A program made the position numbers and the translations under genes. Under the pieces are notes generated by a model. That model was not told the origin of the DNA and ran no database searches. It saw only the letters and a list, made by a program, of their open reading frames with translations. DNA of 64,000 bases. It comes from a bacterium 1XD21-13. Its GTDB lineage: Bacteria; Bacillota; Clostridia; Lachnospirales; Lachnospiraceae. Where the stretch lies: the NCBI GenBank assembly GCA_009917555.1, contig QZDX01000001.1, forward strand, positions 248,001 to 312,000, read 5' to 3'. Below, piece by piece: positions 8,103 to 16,886 of the stretch (position 1 is its first letter; each line of letters opens with the position of its first letter).

Positions 8103-11100
8103 TTAATTTCTCTCCACACCAAGGGTTACTTCCTCCCCGTTGATGCTCCAATCCTTTACATATCCCTTTGTCTCACCAATTCTAATGTCAAGAGCCAGAA
8201 CCTCTGACTGAATGGTATCCTTATGGGCTGTGAGAAGCTCTGCAATTTTGTCACTTCCCTGACAGTAGACTGTGATCTTATCCATCACCTCAAAGTCTGC
8301 TTCCTTACGCATAGTCTGAATCTTGCTGATAATCTCCCGGATATAGCCCTCCTCAATGAGCTCCGGCGTCAGCTTGGTATCAAGAACCACAGTGATCTCG
8401 TTGTCTCCGTCGGATACATAGCCCTCTGTCTGGGCCATATCAATCAACAGATCTTCTTCTGATAATACCACAGAAACCCCGTTTACGTCAAATGTGAGGC
8501 TGCCCTTTTCCTTCAGCTCATCCATGGCTGCGTTGCCGTGCACCTCTGCCAGATAGGTGCGGATGCCGTTCAGGAACTTACCGTATTTTGGTCCCACGGT
8601 CTTAAGCTGGGGCTTGAAGCTGTAAGTGGTAAAGGAACGCACATCATCCGTAAAGGATACGGCCTTTACATTCAGCTCATCCCGAATGATCTCCTGGTAA
8701 TAGCTGCTAAGCTCATAGGGTGCTTTCACAAACATATCGGCAATGGGCTGGCGATTCTTAATATTTGCCGCATTTCTGCAAGCACGACCCATGACTACAA
8801 TGCGAAGCACCTCGCCCATATTCTTCTCAAGCTCTTTATCGATCCACTCCTGCTTTACCTTGGGGAAGTCGCACAGGTGGATACTCTCCGGGGCGCTCTT
8901 GTCAATGCTGCACACCAGATTCCGGTAAATGTCCTCGGTGATAAACGGAACCATAGGTGCTGCTGCCTTACAGATAGTTACCAAGGCTGTATAGAGGGTC
9001 ATATAGGCATTGATCTTATCCTGCTCCATTCCCTTTGCCCAGAAGCGCTCACGACTGCGGCGCACATACCAGTTGCTCATGCCGTCCACAAACTCCTGGA
9101 GTGCTCTGGCTGTCTCCGGAATCCGGTAATTTGCCAGATGATCGTCCACCTGGCCCACAACGGTGTTCAGCTTGGAAAGGAGCCATTTATCCATGACATT
9201 TAAGGCCTCATAGTTGAGCTCGTATTTTGTGGCATCAAAATTGTCAATGTTGGCGTACAGCACAAAGAACGCATAGGTATTCCAAAGAGTTCCCATGAAT
9301 TTGCGCTGCCCCTCCATGACGGCCTTTCCGTGGAAGCGGTTGGGAAGCCAGGGGGCGCTGTTCACATAGAAATACCAGCGGATGGCGTCTGCCCCGTAGG
9401 TGGCTAATGCGTCAAAGGGATCTACTGCATTTCCCTTGGACTTGCTCATTTTCTGGCCGTTCTCATCCTGTACATGGCCCAGCACGATAACATTTTCGTA
9501 GGGTGCCTTGTTGAAAATCAATGTAGATTCCGCAAGGAGGGAGTAGAACCATCCTCTGGTCTGGTCCACCGCCTCAGAAATAAACTGTGCCGGGAACTGC
9601 TGCTCAAACAAGTCCTGATTTTCAAAGGGATAGTGATGCTGTGCAAAGGGCATGGCCCCGGAATCAAACCAGCAGTCAATCACCTCCGGTACACGGTGCA
9701 TGTCCTTGCCGCACCGGGGACACTTGATGGTGATCTCATCAATGTAGGGGCGGTGAAGCTCTACGGTGAGGGCTTTCTCATTACCGCTCATTTCCAACAG
9801 CTCCTGACGGCTTCCAATGGCATGCTGGTGGCCGCACTCACATTCCCATACATTTAAGGGGGTTCCCCAGTAGCGGTTCCGGCTGATGCCCCAGTCCTGA
9901 ATATTCTCAAGCCAGTCTCCGAAGCGTCCCTTGCCGATACTTTCCGGAATCCAGTTGATGGTATTGTTGTTGCGGATAAGGTCCTCCTTTACCGCTGTCA
10001 TTTTGATAAACCAAGATTCCCGCGCATAGTAAATAAGCGGGGTGTCACAGCGCCAGCAGAAAGGATAATCATGCTCAAACTTGGGAGCTGAGAAGAGCTT
10101 ACCCTCCTTATCCAGATCCTTTAGGATCTCCGGGTCGGCTTTCTTCACAAACATGCCCGCATAGGGAGTTTCCTCTGTCATATCGCCCTTGCCATCCACA
10201 AACTGTACAAAGGGCAGATCGTATCTGCGGCCTACCTGGGCATCATCCTCACCGAAGGCCGGTGCAATGTGGACGATTCCTGTACCATCAGTCATGGTTA
10301 CGTAGGTATCACAGGTTACATAGTGGCCCTTTTTCCGCTGCTTTGCGGCTGCCTCGCCTGCACAGGCAAATAGGGGCTCATATTCCTTGTATTCCAGATC
10401 CTTTCCAGAGTATGTCTCCAGAATCTCATAGGCGGGCTGTCCCTCCTCTGCCAGTGAACCGAGAACCTTGTCAAGGAGCTCCTTTGCCATATAATAGGTA
10501 TACCCATCTGCCGCCTTTACCTTCACATAGGTGTCGTTGGGATTCACACAGAGACCCACGTTGGAGGGCAGGGTCCAGGGTGTGGTGGTCCATGCCAGGA
10601 AGTAGGCATCCTCTCCCACTACCTTAAAGCGCACAATTGCGGAGCGCTCCTTTACTGCCTTGTAGCCCTGTGCTACCTCGTGAGAGGAGAGCGGGGTTCC
10701 ACAGCGAGGGCAGTAGGGCACAATCTTAAAGCCCTTATACAGAAGGCCCCTTTTCCAGATCTCCTTTAATGCCCACCACTCGGATTCAATGTAATTGTCA
10801 TGGTAAGTTACATAAGGGTCATCCATGTCTGCCCAGAAGCCTACGGTGCCGGAGAAATCCTCCCACATTCCCTTGTACTTCCAGACGCTCTCCTTACATT
10901 TTGTGATAAATGGATCAAGGCCGTACTCCTCGATTTGCTCCTTTCCGTCAAGGCCTAAGAGCCTTTCTACCTCCAGCTCCACGGGAAGTCCGTGGGTATC
11001 CCAGCCAGCCTTTCGGGGAACCATGTACCCTTTCATGGTGCGATACCTGGGGATCATGTCTTTGATGACACGTGTTAGTACGTGTCCAATATGGGGCTTT

Positions 11101-11255
11101 CCGTTGGCTGTTGGGGGGCCGTCGTAAAAGGTGTAGGTCTCGCCCCCCTTGCGCTGTTCCATACTTTTTTCAAAAATGTGGTTTTCCTTCCAGAAGGCTT
11201 CCACATTCTTCTCCCGCTCTACGAAGTTCAGATTGGGTGACACTTTTTCGTACAT
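8103..11255 (-). CDS. ileS: Isoleucyl-tRNA synthetase, eukaryote-like type (IleRS2)
   Basis: A 1050-residue class I synthetase charging tRNA-Ile. The HIGH motif is at residues 55-58 (PHIGHVL), KAGWDTHGLPVE follows, and KMSKSKGN lies near residue 600. The catalytic-core wording (FYDGPPTANGKPHIGH, SSHEVAQGYK) and the length match the eukaryote-like class, which is known to be insensitive to mupirocin, rather than the shorter bacterial class with a C-terminal zinc site. I start it at 11255 because GGAGGAG lies directly upstream; a longer in-frame reading from 11315 would run through the repeat hairpin. Expression should be controlled by the T-box leader upstream. Confidence 0.95.
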   Translation of the reverse strand: MYEKVSPNLNFVEREKNVEAFWKENHIFEKSMEQRKGGETYTFYDGPPTANGKPHIGHVLTRVIKDMIPRYRTMKGYMVPRKAGWDTHGLPVELEVERLLGLDGKEQIEEYGLDPFITKCKESVWKYKGMWEDFSGTVGFWADMDDPYVTYHDNYIESEWWALKEIWKRGLLYKGFKIVPYCPRCGTPLSSHEVAQGYKAVKERSAIVRFKVVGEDAYFLAWTTTPWTLPSNVGLCVNPNDTYVKVKAADGYTYYMAKELLDKVLGSLAEEGQPAYEILETYSGKDLEYKEYEPLFACAGEAAAKQRKKGHYVTCDTYVTMTDGTGIVHIAPAFGEDDAQVGRRYDLPFVQFVDGKGDMTEETPYAGMFVKKADPEILKDLDKEGKLFSAPKFEHDYPFCWRCDTPLIYYARESWFIKMTAVKEDLIRNNNTINWIPESIGKGRFGDWLENIQDWGISRNRYWGTPLNVWECECGHQHAIGSRQELLEMSGNEKALTVELHRPYIDEITIKCPRCGKDMHRVPEVIDCWFDSGAMPFAQHHYPFENQDLFEQQFPAQFISEAVDQTRGWFYSLLAESTLIFNKAPYENVIVLGHVQDENGQKMSKSKGNAVDPFDALATYGADAIRWYFYVNSAPWLPNRFHGKAVMEGQRKFMGTLWNTYAFFVLYANIDNFDATKYELNYEALNVMDKWLLSKLNTVVGQVDDHLANYRIPETARALQEFVDGMSNWYVRRSRERFWAKGMEQDKINAYMTLYTALVTICKAAAPMVPFITEDIYRNLVCSIDKSAPESIHLCDFPKVKQEWIDKELEKNMGEVLRIVVMGRACRNAANIKNRQPIADMFVKAPYELSSYYQEIIRDELNVKAVSFTDDVRSFTTYSFKPQLKTVGPKYGKFLNGIRTYLAEVHGNAAMDELKEKGSLTFDVNGVSVVLSEEDLLIDMAQTEGYVSDGDNEITVVLDTKLTPELIEEGYIREIISKIQTMRKEADFEVMDKITVYCQGSDKIAELLTAHKDTIQSEVLALDIRIGETKGYVKDWSINGEEVTLGVERN

Positions 11256-11261
11256 TCTGTC

Positions 11262-11362
11262 TCCTCCTATTCCAGTTCCGTAATAACCTGTCAGTACACT
11301 TTTATTTACAGCCACAAAAATATGTGTCTGTAAATGGATTTATGCACTGACAGGTTATTACT
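11262..11362 (-). repeat. Long hairpin element, copy A, ending in the ileS ribosome-binding site
   Basis: On the minus strand a perfect 16-bp outer stem (GTAATAACCTGTCAGT with ACTGACAGGTTATTAC) encloses an inner stem TTTACAG...CTGTAAA. It is followed by GGAACTGGAATAGGAGG, which is the ileS ribosome-binding site. It closely matches copy B before gyrA: inner stem and 3' end are nearly identical, while the outer stem differs but stays paired. It sits between the T-box terminator and ileS. See the findings for the family. Confidence 0.85.
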
Positions 11363-11377
11363 GATCTTCATTTTTTG

Positions 11378-11650
11378 AAAAAAAGCTCCCATCCTGTAAA
11401 AGGACGGAAGCCTTGCTTCTGTTATACCACCTGTTACATCATGCTGCCACATGCGTTTCCCTTTAACGGAGGAAAGCCGTCAGGACCTACTATGAAGGCT
11501 ATGGGACCATCCCTCTATGCCTTCCTTCAGCCTGCAACTCGGAAGTGATCTTCGAAAGAATCCTACTTGCACCGGGCTCCCACCCTCCCCGGTTCTCTGG
11601 GCCGTTTGGATAATTTCTACTCTCTTCGTCACTGTCTTTGCTTATCGTCC
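11378..11650 (-). promoter_or_regulatory. T-box riboswitch, isoleucine specifier
   Basis: Read on the minus strand, the leader begins with a stem I bearing GAAGAGAGTAGA and an apical AGAGAACCGGGGAGGGTGGG-type loop. The specifier loop reads GAAG-ATC-ACTTCCGAG, placing the Ile codon AUC at 11549-11547. The T-box core is a variant, AACAGGTGGTATAAC (11434-11420). It leads into a terminator (CTTCCGTCCT...AGGATGGGAG then a T run, about 11415-11378). Uncharged tRNA-Ile should pair with specifier and T-box and favour antitermination, raising ileS expression. Confidence 0.9.
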
Positions 11651-11653
11651 ACT

Positions 11654-11683
11654 AGTATACCTTGATTTTGCTCATTTTGTCAA
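11654..11683 (-). promoter_or_regulatory. Sigma-A promoter of the ileS leader
   Basis: On the minus strand TTGACA (11683-11678) and TATACT (11659-11654) are separated by 18 bases, just upstream of stem I of the T-box. Confidence 0.7.
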
Positions 11684-11756
11684 TGTTTTAGCCTTTTTTC
11701 TTGCAGGTTTTCTTAAAGAAATGTAAACTTTTTGTAATAGACCTTGCACCGGTAAA

Positions 11757-11788
11757 AAAAATAACATATACTTGTAGGTGTTATTTTT
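11757..11788. terminator. A/T-rich hairpin between the ileS leader and the carboxypeptidase gene
   Basis: AAAAATAACA (11757-11766) pairs with TGTTATTTTT (11779-11788) across a 12-base loop. It is terminator-shaped on both strands. It may insulate the divergent ileS and carboxypeptidase transcripts; a role in the plus-strand leader cannot be excluded. Confidence 0.4.
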
Positions 11789-11877
11789 CTATCTATGATT
11801 ATAATAAGCATTTTTCTTAATATGAAAGTCTATATAACAGCTAAAATTTACCCATGTATTTTAAAGGAGTTTTTAAG

Positions 11878-13467
11878 ATGAAATTTTCACATAGATTTCT
11901 GGCTGCCGCCTTAAGCCTTTCTTTGATTGGTTCCGCTTTGTTTCATCCCATAGATGTGGATGCCGCCAAGAAAAAACGGGGACCCACAGCTGCAGAGATT
12001 GCGGCTGCGGAGCAGGCGGAGAGAGAACGTCAGGAGGCGTATAACAAAGCCATTGATTCCAATCAGATAGAGAGCTGGCCCCAGGGTCCGCAGATTTATG
12101 CGGAATCCGCTATTGTTATGGAAGCAGATACAGGGGCGATTCTTTATAATAAGGACATGGATATGCGTAATTATCCTGCCAGTATTACCAAAATTATGAC
12201 AGCACTCATAACATTGGAGCACTGCTCTCTGGATGAAGTAGTCACATATTCGTATTATGCCACCCATTCCATTGAGGCGGGCAGCAGCAGTATTGGGCGA
12301 ACCGACAACGAACAGCTCACTGTTGAGGAATCTCTCTACGGGCTGCTGCTGGAATCTGCCAATGAATGCGGTAATGCATTAGCGGAGCATGTAGCCGGTT
12401 CGGTGGAAGCTTTTGCGGATTTGATGAATCAAAAAGCGGAGGAATTGGGTTGTACCAACACACATTTTGTCAATCCTCACGGTCTCCACGATGAGAATCA
12501 TTATACCTCTGCCCATGATATGGCGCTTATTATGCAGGCAGCCTTACAAAATGAAAATTTTGTCCGTATCTCCGGAACGCCGAATTTTGAATTGCATCCT
12601 ACCAATAAGCATGATGAAATTACCTACATGAAAAATCATCATTACATGATTGGCCCTTATAAAGGTATTACAAAGTATCTGGATGATACAGTAATTGCTG
12701 GTAAAACAGGAGGCACCACCGCTGCAAAGAATACGCTCGTCACTGCCGCAGAGCGAAATGGCTTAACGCTGATTGTTGTAACTATGCGAACTGGCAGAGA
12801 TCCCAGCGGAGAACTGGGTGTTCCCTTATTTCCAGACACAGCCCTGCTTCTCAATTATGCGTCGGAAAATTTCAGCAAGGTCAATGTGGCTGCCAATGAA
12901 ACGAATTTCTCAGTGAACAGTTCCGGCTTTTTCCATACAGGAAGCGCAATTTTTGGCCAGATGGAGCCTCTGATTGAAATTAATAAAAATGATTACCTTG
13001 TTTTGCCTAATGATATACCCTTTACGGATGCTTCTCCGGAGCTTGTTTTCCAAAGCGAAGAGGGCACAGATATCATTGCCACTCTTTCCTATACCTGGCA
13101 GGGACAGCCGATAGGTTCTGCTTCCATTGAGCTTGCCAGGTCTAGTGTACAGGCATTTTCCTTTGATCGAGAGACCGGAGATCCGCTGGATCCGGAGGAG
13201 GACAGTACAAGTGAACCGAAAAAATTTATTCGGATTAATATTCGGCTCATTGCAATGGTTGTTATCATCCTTACTGCCATCCTGCTTATCTATCTGCTTC
13301 TTCGTCAGCTTATGAAGTTTTTTAATCTATCGTTGAATCTGGATCAACTTCGGCGCCGCTTCCGCCGTCGTCAGAGGATTCGGAAGAAAAGGAGAATGAA
13401 ACCACGGAAGAGATATAAGCGAACACCCAAAAAGAGGGATAATTCTTATCACGAATTGGATTTGTAA
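11878..13467 (+). CDS. dacF: D-alanyl-D-alanine carboxypeptidase (DacF-like, S11 family)
   Basis: A 529-residue penicillin-binding protein that trims the terminal D-Ala of peptidoglycan stem peptides. Residues 1-29 form a signal peptide. The S11 triad is complete: SITK at 102-105, SAN at 160-162, KTG at 276-278. A C-terminal domain, one membrane segment (about 450-475) and a strikingly basic tail of roughly 45 residues (RRRFRRRQRIRKKRRMK) follow, so the tail is probably cytoplasmic and the anchor transmembrane rather than an amphipathic helix. Start 11878 is chosen for AAAGGAG eight bases upstream. The gene stands alone; which sporulation or vegetative sigma factor drives it is not clear. Confidence 0.9.
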   Translation: MKFSHRFLAAALSLSLIGSALFHPIDVDAAKKKRGPTAAEIAAAEQAERERQEAYNKAIDSNQIESWPQGPQIYAESAIVMEADTGAILYNKDMDMRNYPASITKIMTALITLEHCSLDEVVTYSYYATHSIEAGSSSIGRTDNEQLTVEESLYGLLLESANECGNALAEHVAGSVEAFADLMNQKAEELGCTNTHFVNPHGLHDENHYTSAHDMALIMQAALQNENFVRISGTPNFELHPTNKHDEITYMKNHHYMIGPYKGITKYLDDTVIAGKTGGTTAAKNTLVTAAERNGLTLIVVTMRTGRDPSGELGVPLFPDTALLLNYASENFSKVNVAANETNFSVNSSGFFHTGSAIFGQMEPLIEINKNDYLVLPNDIPFTDASPELVFQSEEGTDIIATLSYTWQGQPIGSASIELARSSVQAFSFDRETGDPLDPEEDSTSEPKKFIRINIRLIAMVVIILTAILLIYLLLRQLMKFFNLSLNLDQLRRRFRRRQRIRKKRRMKPRKRYKRTPKKRDNSYHELDL

Positions 13468-13507
13468 GGGGTTTGATGTAGAAAGCTGCGATTAATTTAA
13501 AGATGAG

Positions 13508-13557
13508 AAAAGGAGTGCTTTCAAAAGCAAGATTACTTTTGAGAAGCATTCCTTTTT
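13508..13557. terminator. Bidirectional terminator between convergent genes
   Basis: AAAAGGAGTGCTT with TCAAAAG (13508-13527) pairs with CTTTTGAG and AAGCATTCCTTTT (13536-13557). The stem is long, with an A tract on one side and a T tract on the other, suiting both the carboxypeptidase and the YkgJ-like gene. Confidence 0.8.
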
Positions 13558-13567
13558 TATGTATTTC

Positions 13568-14227
13568 TTATAGTTTCTTTGCCTCTAAGAATCTTTCCTG
13601 AAATTGTTCATAAAAATCCCTTTCTGGTTCATAGGGTCTTAAATAAAAGCTTTTCAGTAAATACATGCTAAGGCTCTTTCGAAAACTTCCCTCCTCTGTG
13701 TATTCCAATCGTTTAGACAGGGCTTTCAAAAAATAATGCCATTCTATGATAAAGTTTTCATTTTGTTTTGGATTTGGTGTGTCAATCCATTTTTGCACTT
13801 TTACCTTTGTCTTGGGTTCTTTCTTGCACTCATGGACTTGAAGAAAGTATTGAAAGCACCCATTTTCATAGTAACGGCCTAAGGGAAAGATGCGGCACAT
13901 TCCCGGACGGAAGGAATGGATTTCACAACGGCCCTCTGAATTCAGGAAGCCACACTGCTCCTTTGGACCTGCCATTTTCAGATTTGGCAGGACGATTCCC
14001 TCTACCAGATTCAGCTCTATCTTTTCTTCTTCCAGAAGCTGTTCAAAAGAGCGATTGAGCCCCCTGGTCAGGCGATATATGTCATAGGGATCCAGCACAA
14101 TACTTGTTCCCATACCTCTGCAACAGTCGGAACAGCCCTCACAGCCGCCACAGTCTGCCTTTACCATGTCACGCAGTCCGTATAGTTTTCCGTCTGAAAC
14201 CTCTTTCATATCTATTTCTCGATCCAT
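13568..14227 (-). CDS. YkgJ-family cysteine-cluster protein
   Basis: A 219-residue protein with an N-terminal cysteine cluster (Cys26, Cys29, Cys32, Cys35, Cys36 in CGGCEGCSDCC) and a second set in EQCGFLNSEGRCEIHSFRPGMC near residues 90-112. This matches the YkgJ/Fli(B)-like CxxCxxCC family, predicted to bind zinc or an iron-sulfur cluster; no biochemical role is established for this type. AAGGAAG precedes the ATG. It converges with the carboxypeptidase and diverges from the tRNA. Confidence 0.8.
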   Translation of the reverse strand: MDREIDMKEVSDGKLYGLRDMVKADCGGCEGCSDCCRGMGTSIVLDPYDIYRLTRGLNRSFEQLLEEEKIELNLVEGIVLPNLKMAGPKEQCGFLNSEGRCEIHSFRPGMCRIFPLGRYYENGCFQYFLQVHECKKEPKTKVKVQKWIDTPNPKQNENFIIEWHYFLKALSKRLEYTEEGSFRKSLSMYLLKSFYLRPYEPERDFYEQFQERFLEAKKL

Positions 14228-14408
14228 ATTGCTTCCTTTTCACCTTTCCTTGTGTAATGCTTTTTTTGAATTAACGTGTTTTTGGTGCTTCTTATTACTT
14301 CTTTGTGGAGACTTTACGGAAACTCTAATACTTTTTACTTGTGTACTTACTTATTTTATGGTACACTCTTAACTGGAAGTCAGTCAAGATTGATTTTTGT
14401 GAATTGTT

Positions 14409-14480
14409 GTTCCCTTAGTTAAATGGATATAACAGGAGCCTCCTAAGCCCCAGTTGTGGGTTCGATTCCCGCAGGGAACA
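14409..14480 (+). tRNA. tRNA-Arg (anticodon CCU)
   Basis: A 72-base tRNA without encoded CCA. The acceptor GTTCCCT (14409-14415) pairs with AGGGAAC (14473-14479). The D stem is GTTA/TAAC, the loop CTCCTAA carries anticodon CCT (14442-14444), the variable loop is four bases, and the T stem GTGGG/CCCGC encloses TTCGATT. The discriminator base is A. One A-C mismatch sits in the middle of the anticodon stem (14437 with 14449). It reads AGG codons. Confidence 0.93.
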
Positions 14481-14487
14481 CTAAAAA

Positions 14488-14530
14488 AGGGTGGTAAATT
14501 CAAAATCAGGAATTTACCACCCTCTATTAT
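14488..14530. terminator. Terminator shared by tRNA-Arg and the DUF3881 gene
   Basis: AGGGTGGTAAATTC (14488-14501) pairs perfectly with GAATTTACCACCCT (14510-14523). On the minus strand the stem is followed by a long T run, so it is strong for the DUF3881 gene. On the plus strand the tail is CTATTATTATT. Confidence 0.88.
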
Positions 14531-14542
14531 TATTTCCTTCAT

Positions 14543-15421
14543 CTACGGATGAAACACCATCTCCCCCTGCAGCCAGATTACACCCTTAAACCTCCGGCCA
14601 ACCTGGGGCTCTCCCAGCAGGTCCCTCTGATTGATACAGACCTCAAAGATCAGGTCATGACTTTCCACCGTCAGTACATAAATCTTTTCTTTGGTCAAGC
14701 TATTTTCCACCAGCTCATATTCCAGAATTTCTCCCAAAATACTGTAATGGTCACACTCTACTCCATAAGGCATAAAGTATGTAGACACTATGGAAAACAC
14801 ATCTTCATCTGCAATTCTTCTGGAGATCATGGAATAGATATCCATATCCTCCAGGGTTAGATTTTCAATAGCCTCCTCGTCCCCATCCCTAGCAGCCTGA
14901 ATCAGCTTTGTCCTTTGAAGCACGGCATCGGAATTCTCCTCCTCTGTCATTCCCTTGATTACGGGGAGTAAAATTTTTCCAACTGTGGAAAGCCCGGAAA
15001 ATCTCAGTGTTACAGTACAGGAGGAAAGCTGGTTCAGCCGCTGCTCATTCAACAGATCCGCCACATTCTGGACATAGAAAATAATGGATACACCCAAAGA
15101 CAAATCATCACAGACACCGGCATAGGATTCCTTCTCCGCATGGCGCTCCACCGTCACCATATCGTACAGCTTCTCCTGCTTTCCCTGAAAATAGGGAAGA
15201 TAGTAGTCTCTCTGATAATTTCCATTCTCATCATATTCGCCACGAAGAAGAATTCCCATTCCGGGCGCAAATTCCTTTTTTCGCTCAGAAAAATCCTTTC
15301 CGTTTCGATTTCCGGAGGTCCGTTCACACTGATAGCTTTCCTCTGTCATCTGAAGTAAATGCTTCAGCTCCTCCTTCTCCTTAATGTCACTAAAGCCTAC
15401 AGCTCTCAAATACTCATGCAC
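14543..15421 (-). CDS. DUF3881 family protein
   Basis: A 292-residue soluble protein beginning MHEYLRAVGFSDI, the typical opening of DUF3881, a family almost confined to Lachnospiraceae with no assigned function. It contains mixed alpha/beta segments, no signal peptide and no membrane segment. The start is GTG at 15421, eight bases after GGAGGTG. It lies next to serS with a DnaA box in the 86-base gap and ends at the terminator shared with tRNA-Arg. Confidence 0.8.
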   Translation of the reverse strand: MHEYLRAVGFSDIKEKEELKHLLQMTEESYQCERTSGNRNGKDFSERKKEFAPGMGILLRGEYDENGNYQRDYYLPYFQGKQEKLYDMVTVERHAEKESYAGVCDDLSLGVSIIFYVQNVADLLNEQRLNQLSSCTVTLRFSGLSTVGKILLPVIKGMTEEENSDAVLQRTKLIQAARDGDEEAIENLTLEDMDIYSMISRRIADEDVFSIVSTYFMPYGVECDHYSILGEILEYELVENSLTKEKIYVLTVESHDLIFEVCINQRDLLGEPQVGRRFKGVIWLQGEMVFHP

Positions 15422-15476
15422 CGTACTTCACCTCCTTTTTCACAATGATGCACCGTTATCACTTCCTGTAATTAAG

Positions 15477-15505
15477 TTATCCACATAATCACATACTTAT
15501 CCACT
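15477..15505. promoter_or_regulatory. DnaA boxes upstream of the DUF3881 gene
   Basis: A consensus DnaA box TTATCCACA at 15477-15485, with a one-mismatch copy TTATCCACT at 15497-15505, 20 bases apart in the same orientation. They lie about 11 kb from the main cluster, in the gap between serS and the DUF3881 gene. Confidence 0.6.
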
Positions 15506-15507
15506 GT

Positions 15508-16785
15508 CTATTTGATAACCTTCTGACCACCCATGTAAGGCTGAAGTGCCTCCGGAATGCTGACACTTCCATCTGCATTCAGATTATTCTCCAAAAACGC
15601 AATTAACATTCTGGGCGGTGCAACTACCGTATTATTTAGTGTATGCGCAAAGTACTTTCCTTTTTCCCCATTGATTCTGATTTTTAAGCGACGTGCCTGT
15701 GCATCCCCAAGGTTGGAACAGCTTCCCACCTCAAAGTACTTCTTCTGGCGGGGAGACCATGCCTCCACATCCACAGACTTCACCTTTAGATCCGCCAAAT
15801 CACCGGAGCAGCATTCCAGGGTACGAACCGGAATATCCAGAGAGCGGAATAAGTCTACGGTATTCTGCCACAGCTTATCGAACCACATGGGGCTGTCCTC
15901 CGGCTCACATACTACAATCATTTCCTGTTTCTCAAACTGATGAATCCGGTATACGCCTCTTTCCTCCAGGCCGTGCGCTCCTTTTTCCTTTCGGAAACAA
16001 GGGGAATAGCTGGTTAGGGTTTGAGGCAGAGTATCTGGCTGAAGGATGGTATCAATGAACTTTCCAATCATAGAATGTTCACTGGTTCCAATAAGATAGA
16101 GATCCTCTCCCTCAATCTTATACATCATAGCGTCCATCTCTGCAAAGCTCATAACACCGGTTACTACATTGCTTCGAATCATAAAGGGCGGCACACAGTA
16201 GGTAAAGCCCCTGTTAATCATAAAATCACGGGCATAGGCAATCACAGCGGAATGAAGCCTTGCAATATCACCCATCAGATAATAGAAGCCATTTCCGGCT
16301 ACTTTTCTGGCGCTGTCCAGATCAATTCCGTGAAACCGTTCCATAATTTCCGTGTGATAGGGAATCTCAAAATCAGGAACAACCGGTTCCCCGTAGCGCT
16401 CTACCTCCACATTCTCACTGTCATCCTTACCAATGGGAACGCTGGGATCAATGATATTGGGTATAGTCATCATTATTTTCAGGATTTTCTCATCCAGCTC
16501 CTTCTCCTTCTCCGAAAGAGCTGCAAGGCGATCTGCCTGAGAAGCTACCTGTTTCTTAATCTCCTCAGCCTCGTCTCTCTTGCCTTGAGCCATAAGAGCA
16601 CCAATCTGCTTGGACAGCTTATTTCGAGTTCCACGTAAATTATCTGCCTCCTGCTGAGCCGCACGCTTTTCTGCATCCATAGCTATCACTTCGTCTACCA
16701 AGCCCAGCTTTTGATCCTGAAACTTATTTTTAATATTCTGCTTTACGATATCCGGGTTCTCCCGTACAAATTTCATATCTAACAT
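15508..16785 (-). CDS. serS: Seryl-tRNA synthetase
   Basis: A 425-residue class II synthetase that charges tRNA-Ser (and tRNA-Sec where present). It begins MLDMKFVRENPDIVKQNI, typical of SerRS. An N-terminal antiparallel coiled-coil arm for the tRNA long arm spans about residues 25-105. The class II motifs are present: FRKEKGAHGLEERGVYRIHQFEKQEM (motif 2 region) and the C-terminal glycine/arginine motif (NNTVVAPPRMLIAFLEN). The upstream 100 bases show no T-box. It is first in the row leading away from the parAB genes. Confidence 0.97.
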   Translation of the reverse strand: MLDMKFVRENPDIVKQNIKNKFQDQKLGLVDEVIAMDAEKRAAQQEADNLRGTRNKLSKQIGALMAQGKRDEAEEIKKQVASQADRLAALSEKEKELDEKILKIMMTIPNIIDPSVPIGKDDSENVEVERYGEPVVPDFEIPYHTEIMERFHGIDLDSARKVAGNGFYYLMGDIARLHSAVIAYARDFMINRGFTYCVPPFMIRSNVVTGVMSFAEMDAMMYKIEGEDLYLIGTSEHSMIGKFIDTILQPDTLPQTLTSYSPCFRKEKGAHGLEERGVYRIHQFEKQEMIVVCEPEDSPMWFDKLWQNTVDLFRSLDIPVRTLECCSGDLADLKVKSVDVEAWSPRQKKYFEVGSCSNLGDAQARRLKIRINGEKGKYFAHTLNNTVVAPPRMLIAFLENNLNADGSVSIPEALQPYMGGQKVIK

Positions 16786-16886
16786 ATCTCATGTTCTCCT
16801 TCTGTCTTTCTATCATAATCCCTGTATAGATTGATTAAAACTGTTACCATCATATACCACTCTGTTTTATTTTTCAAGCCCGGTTT

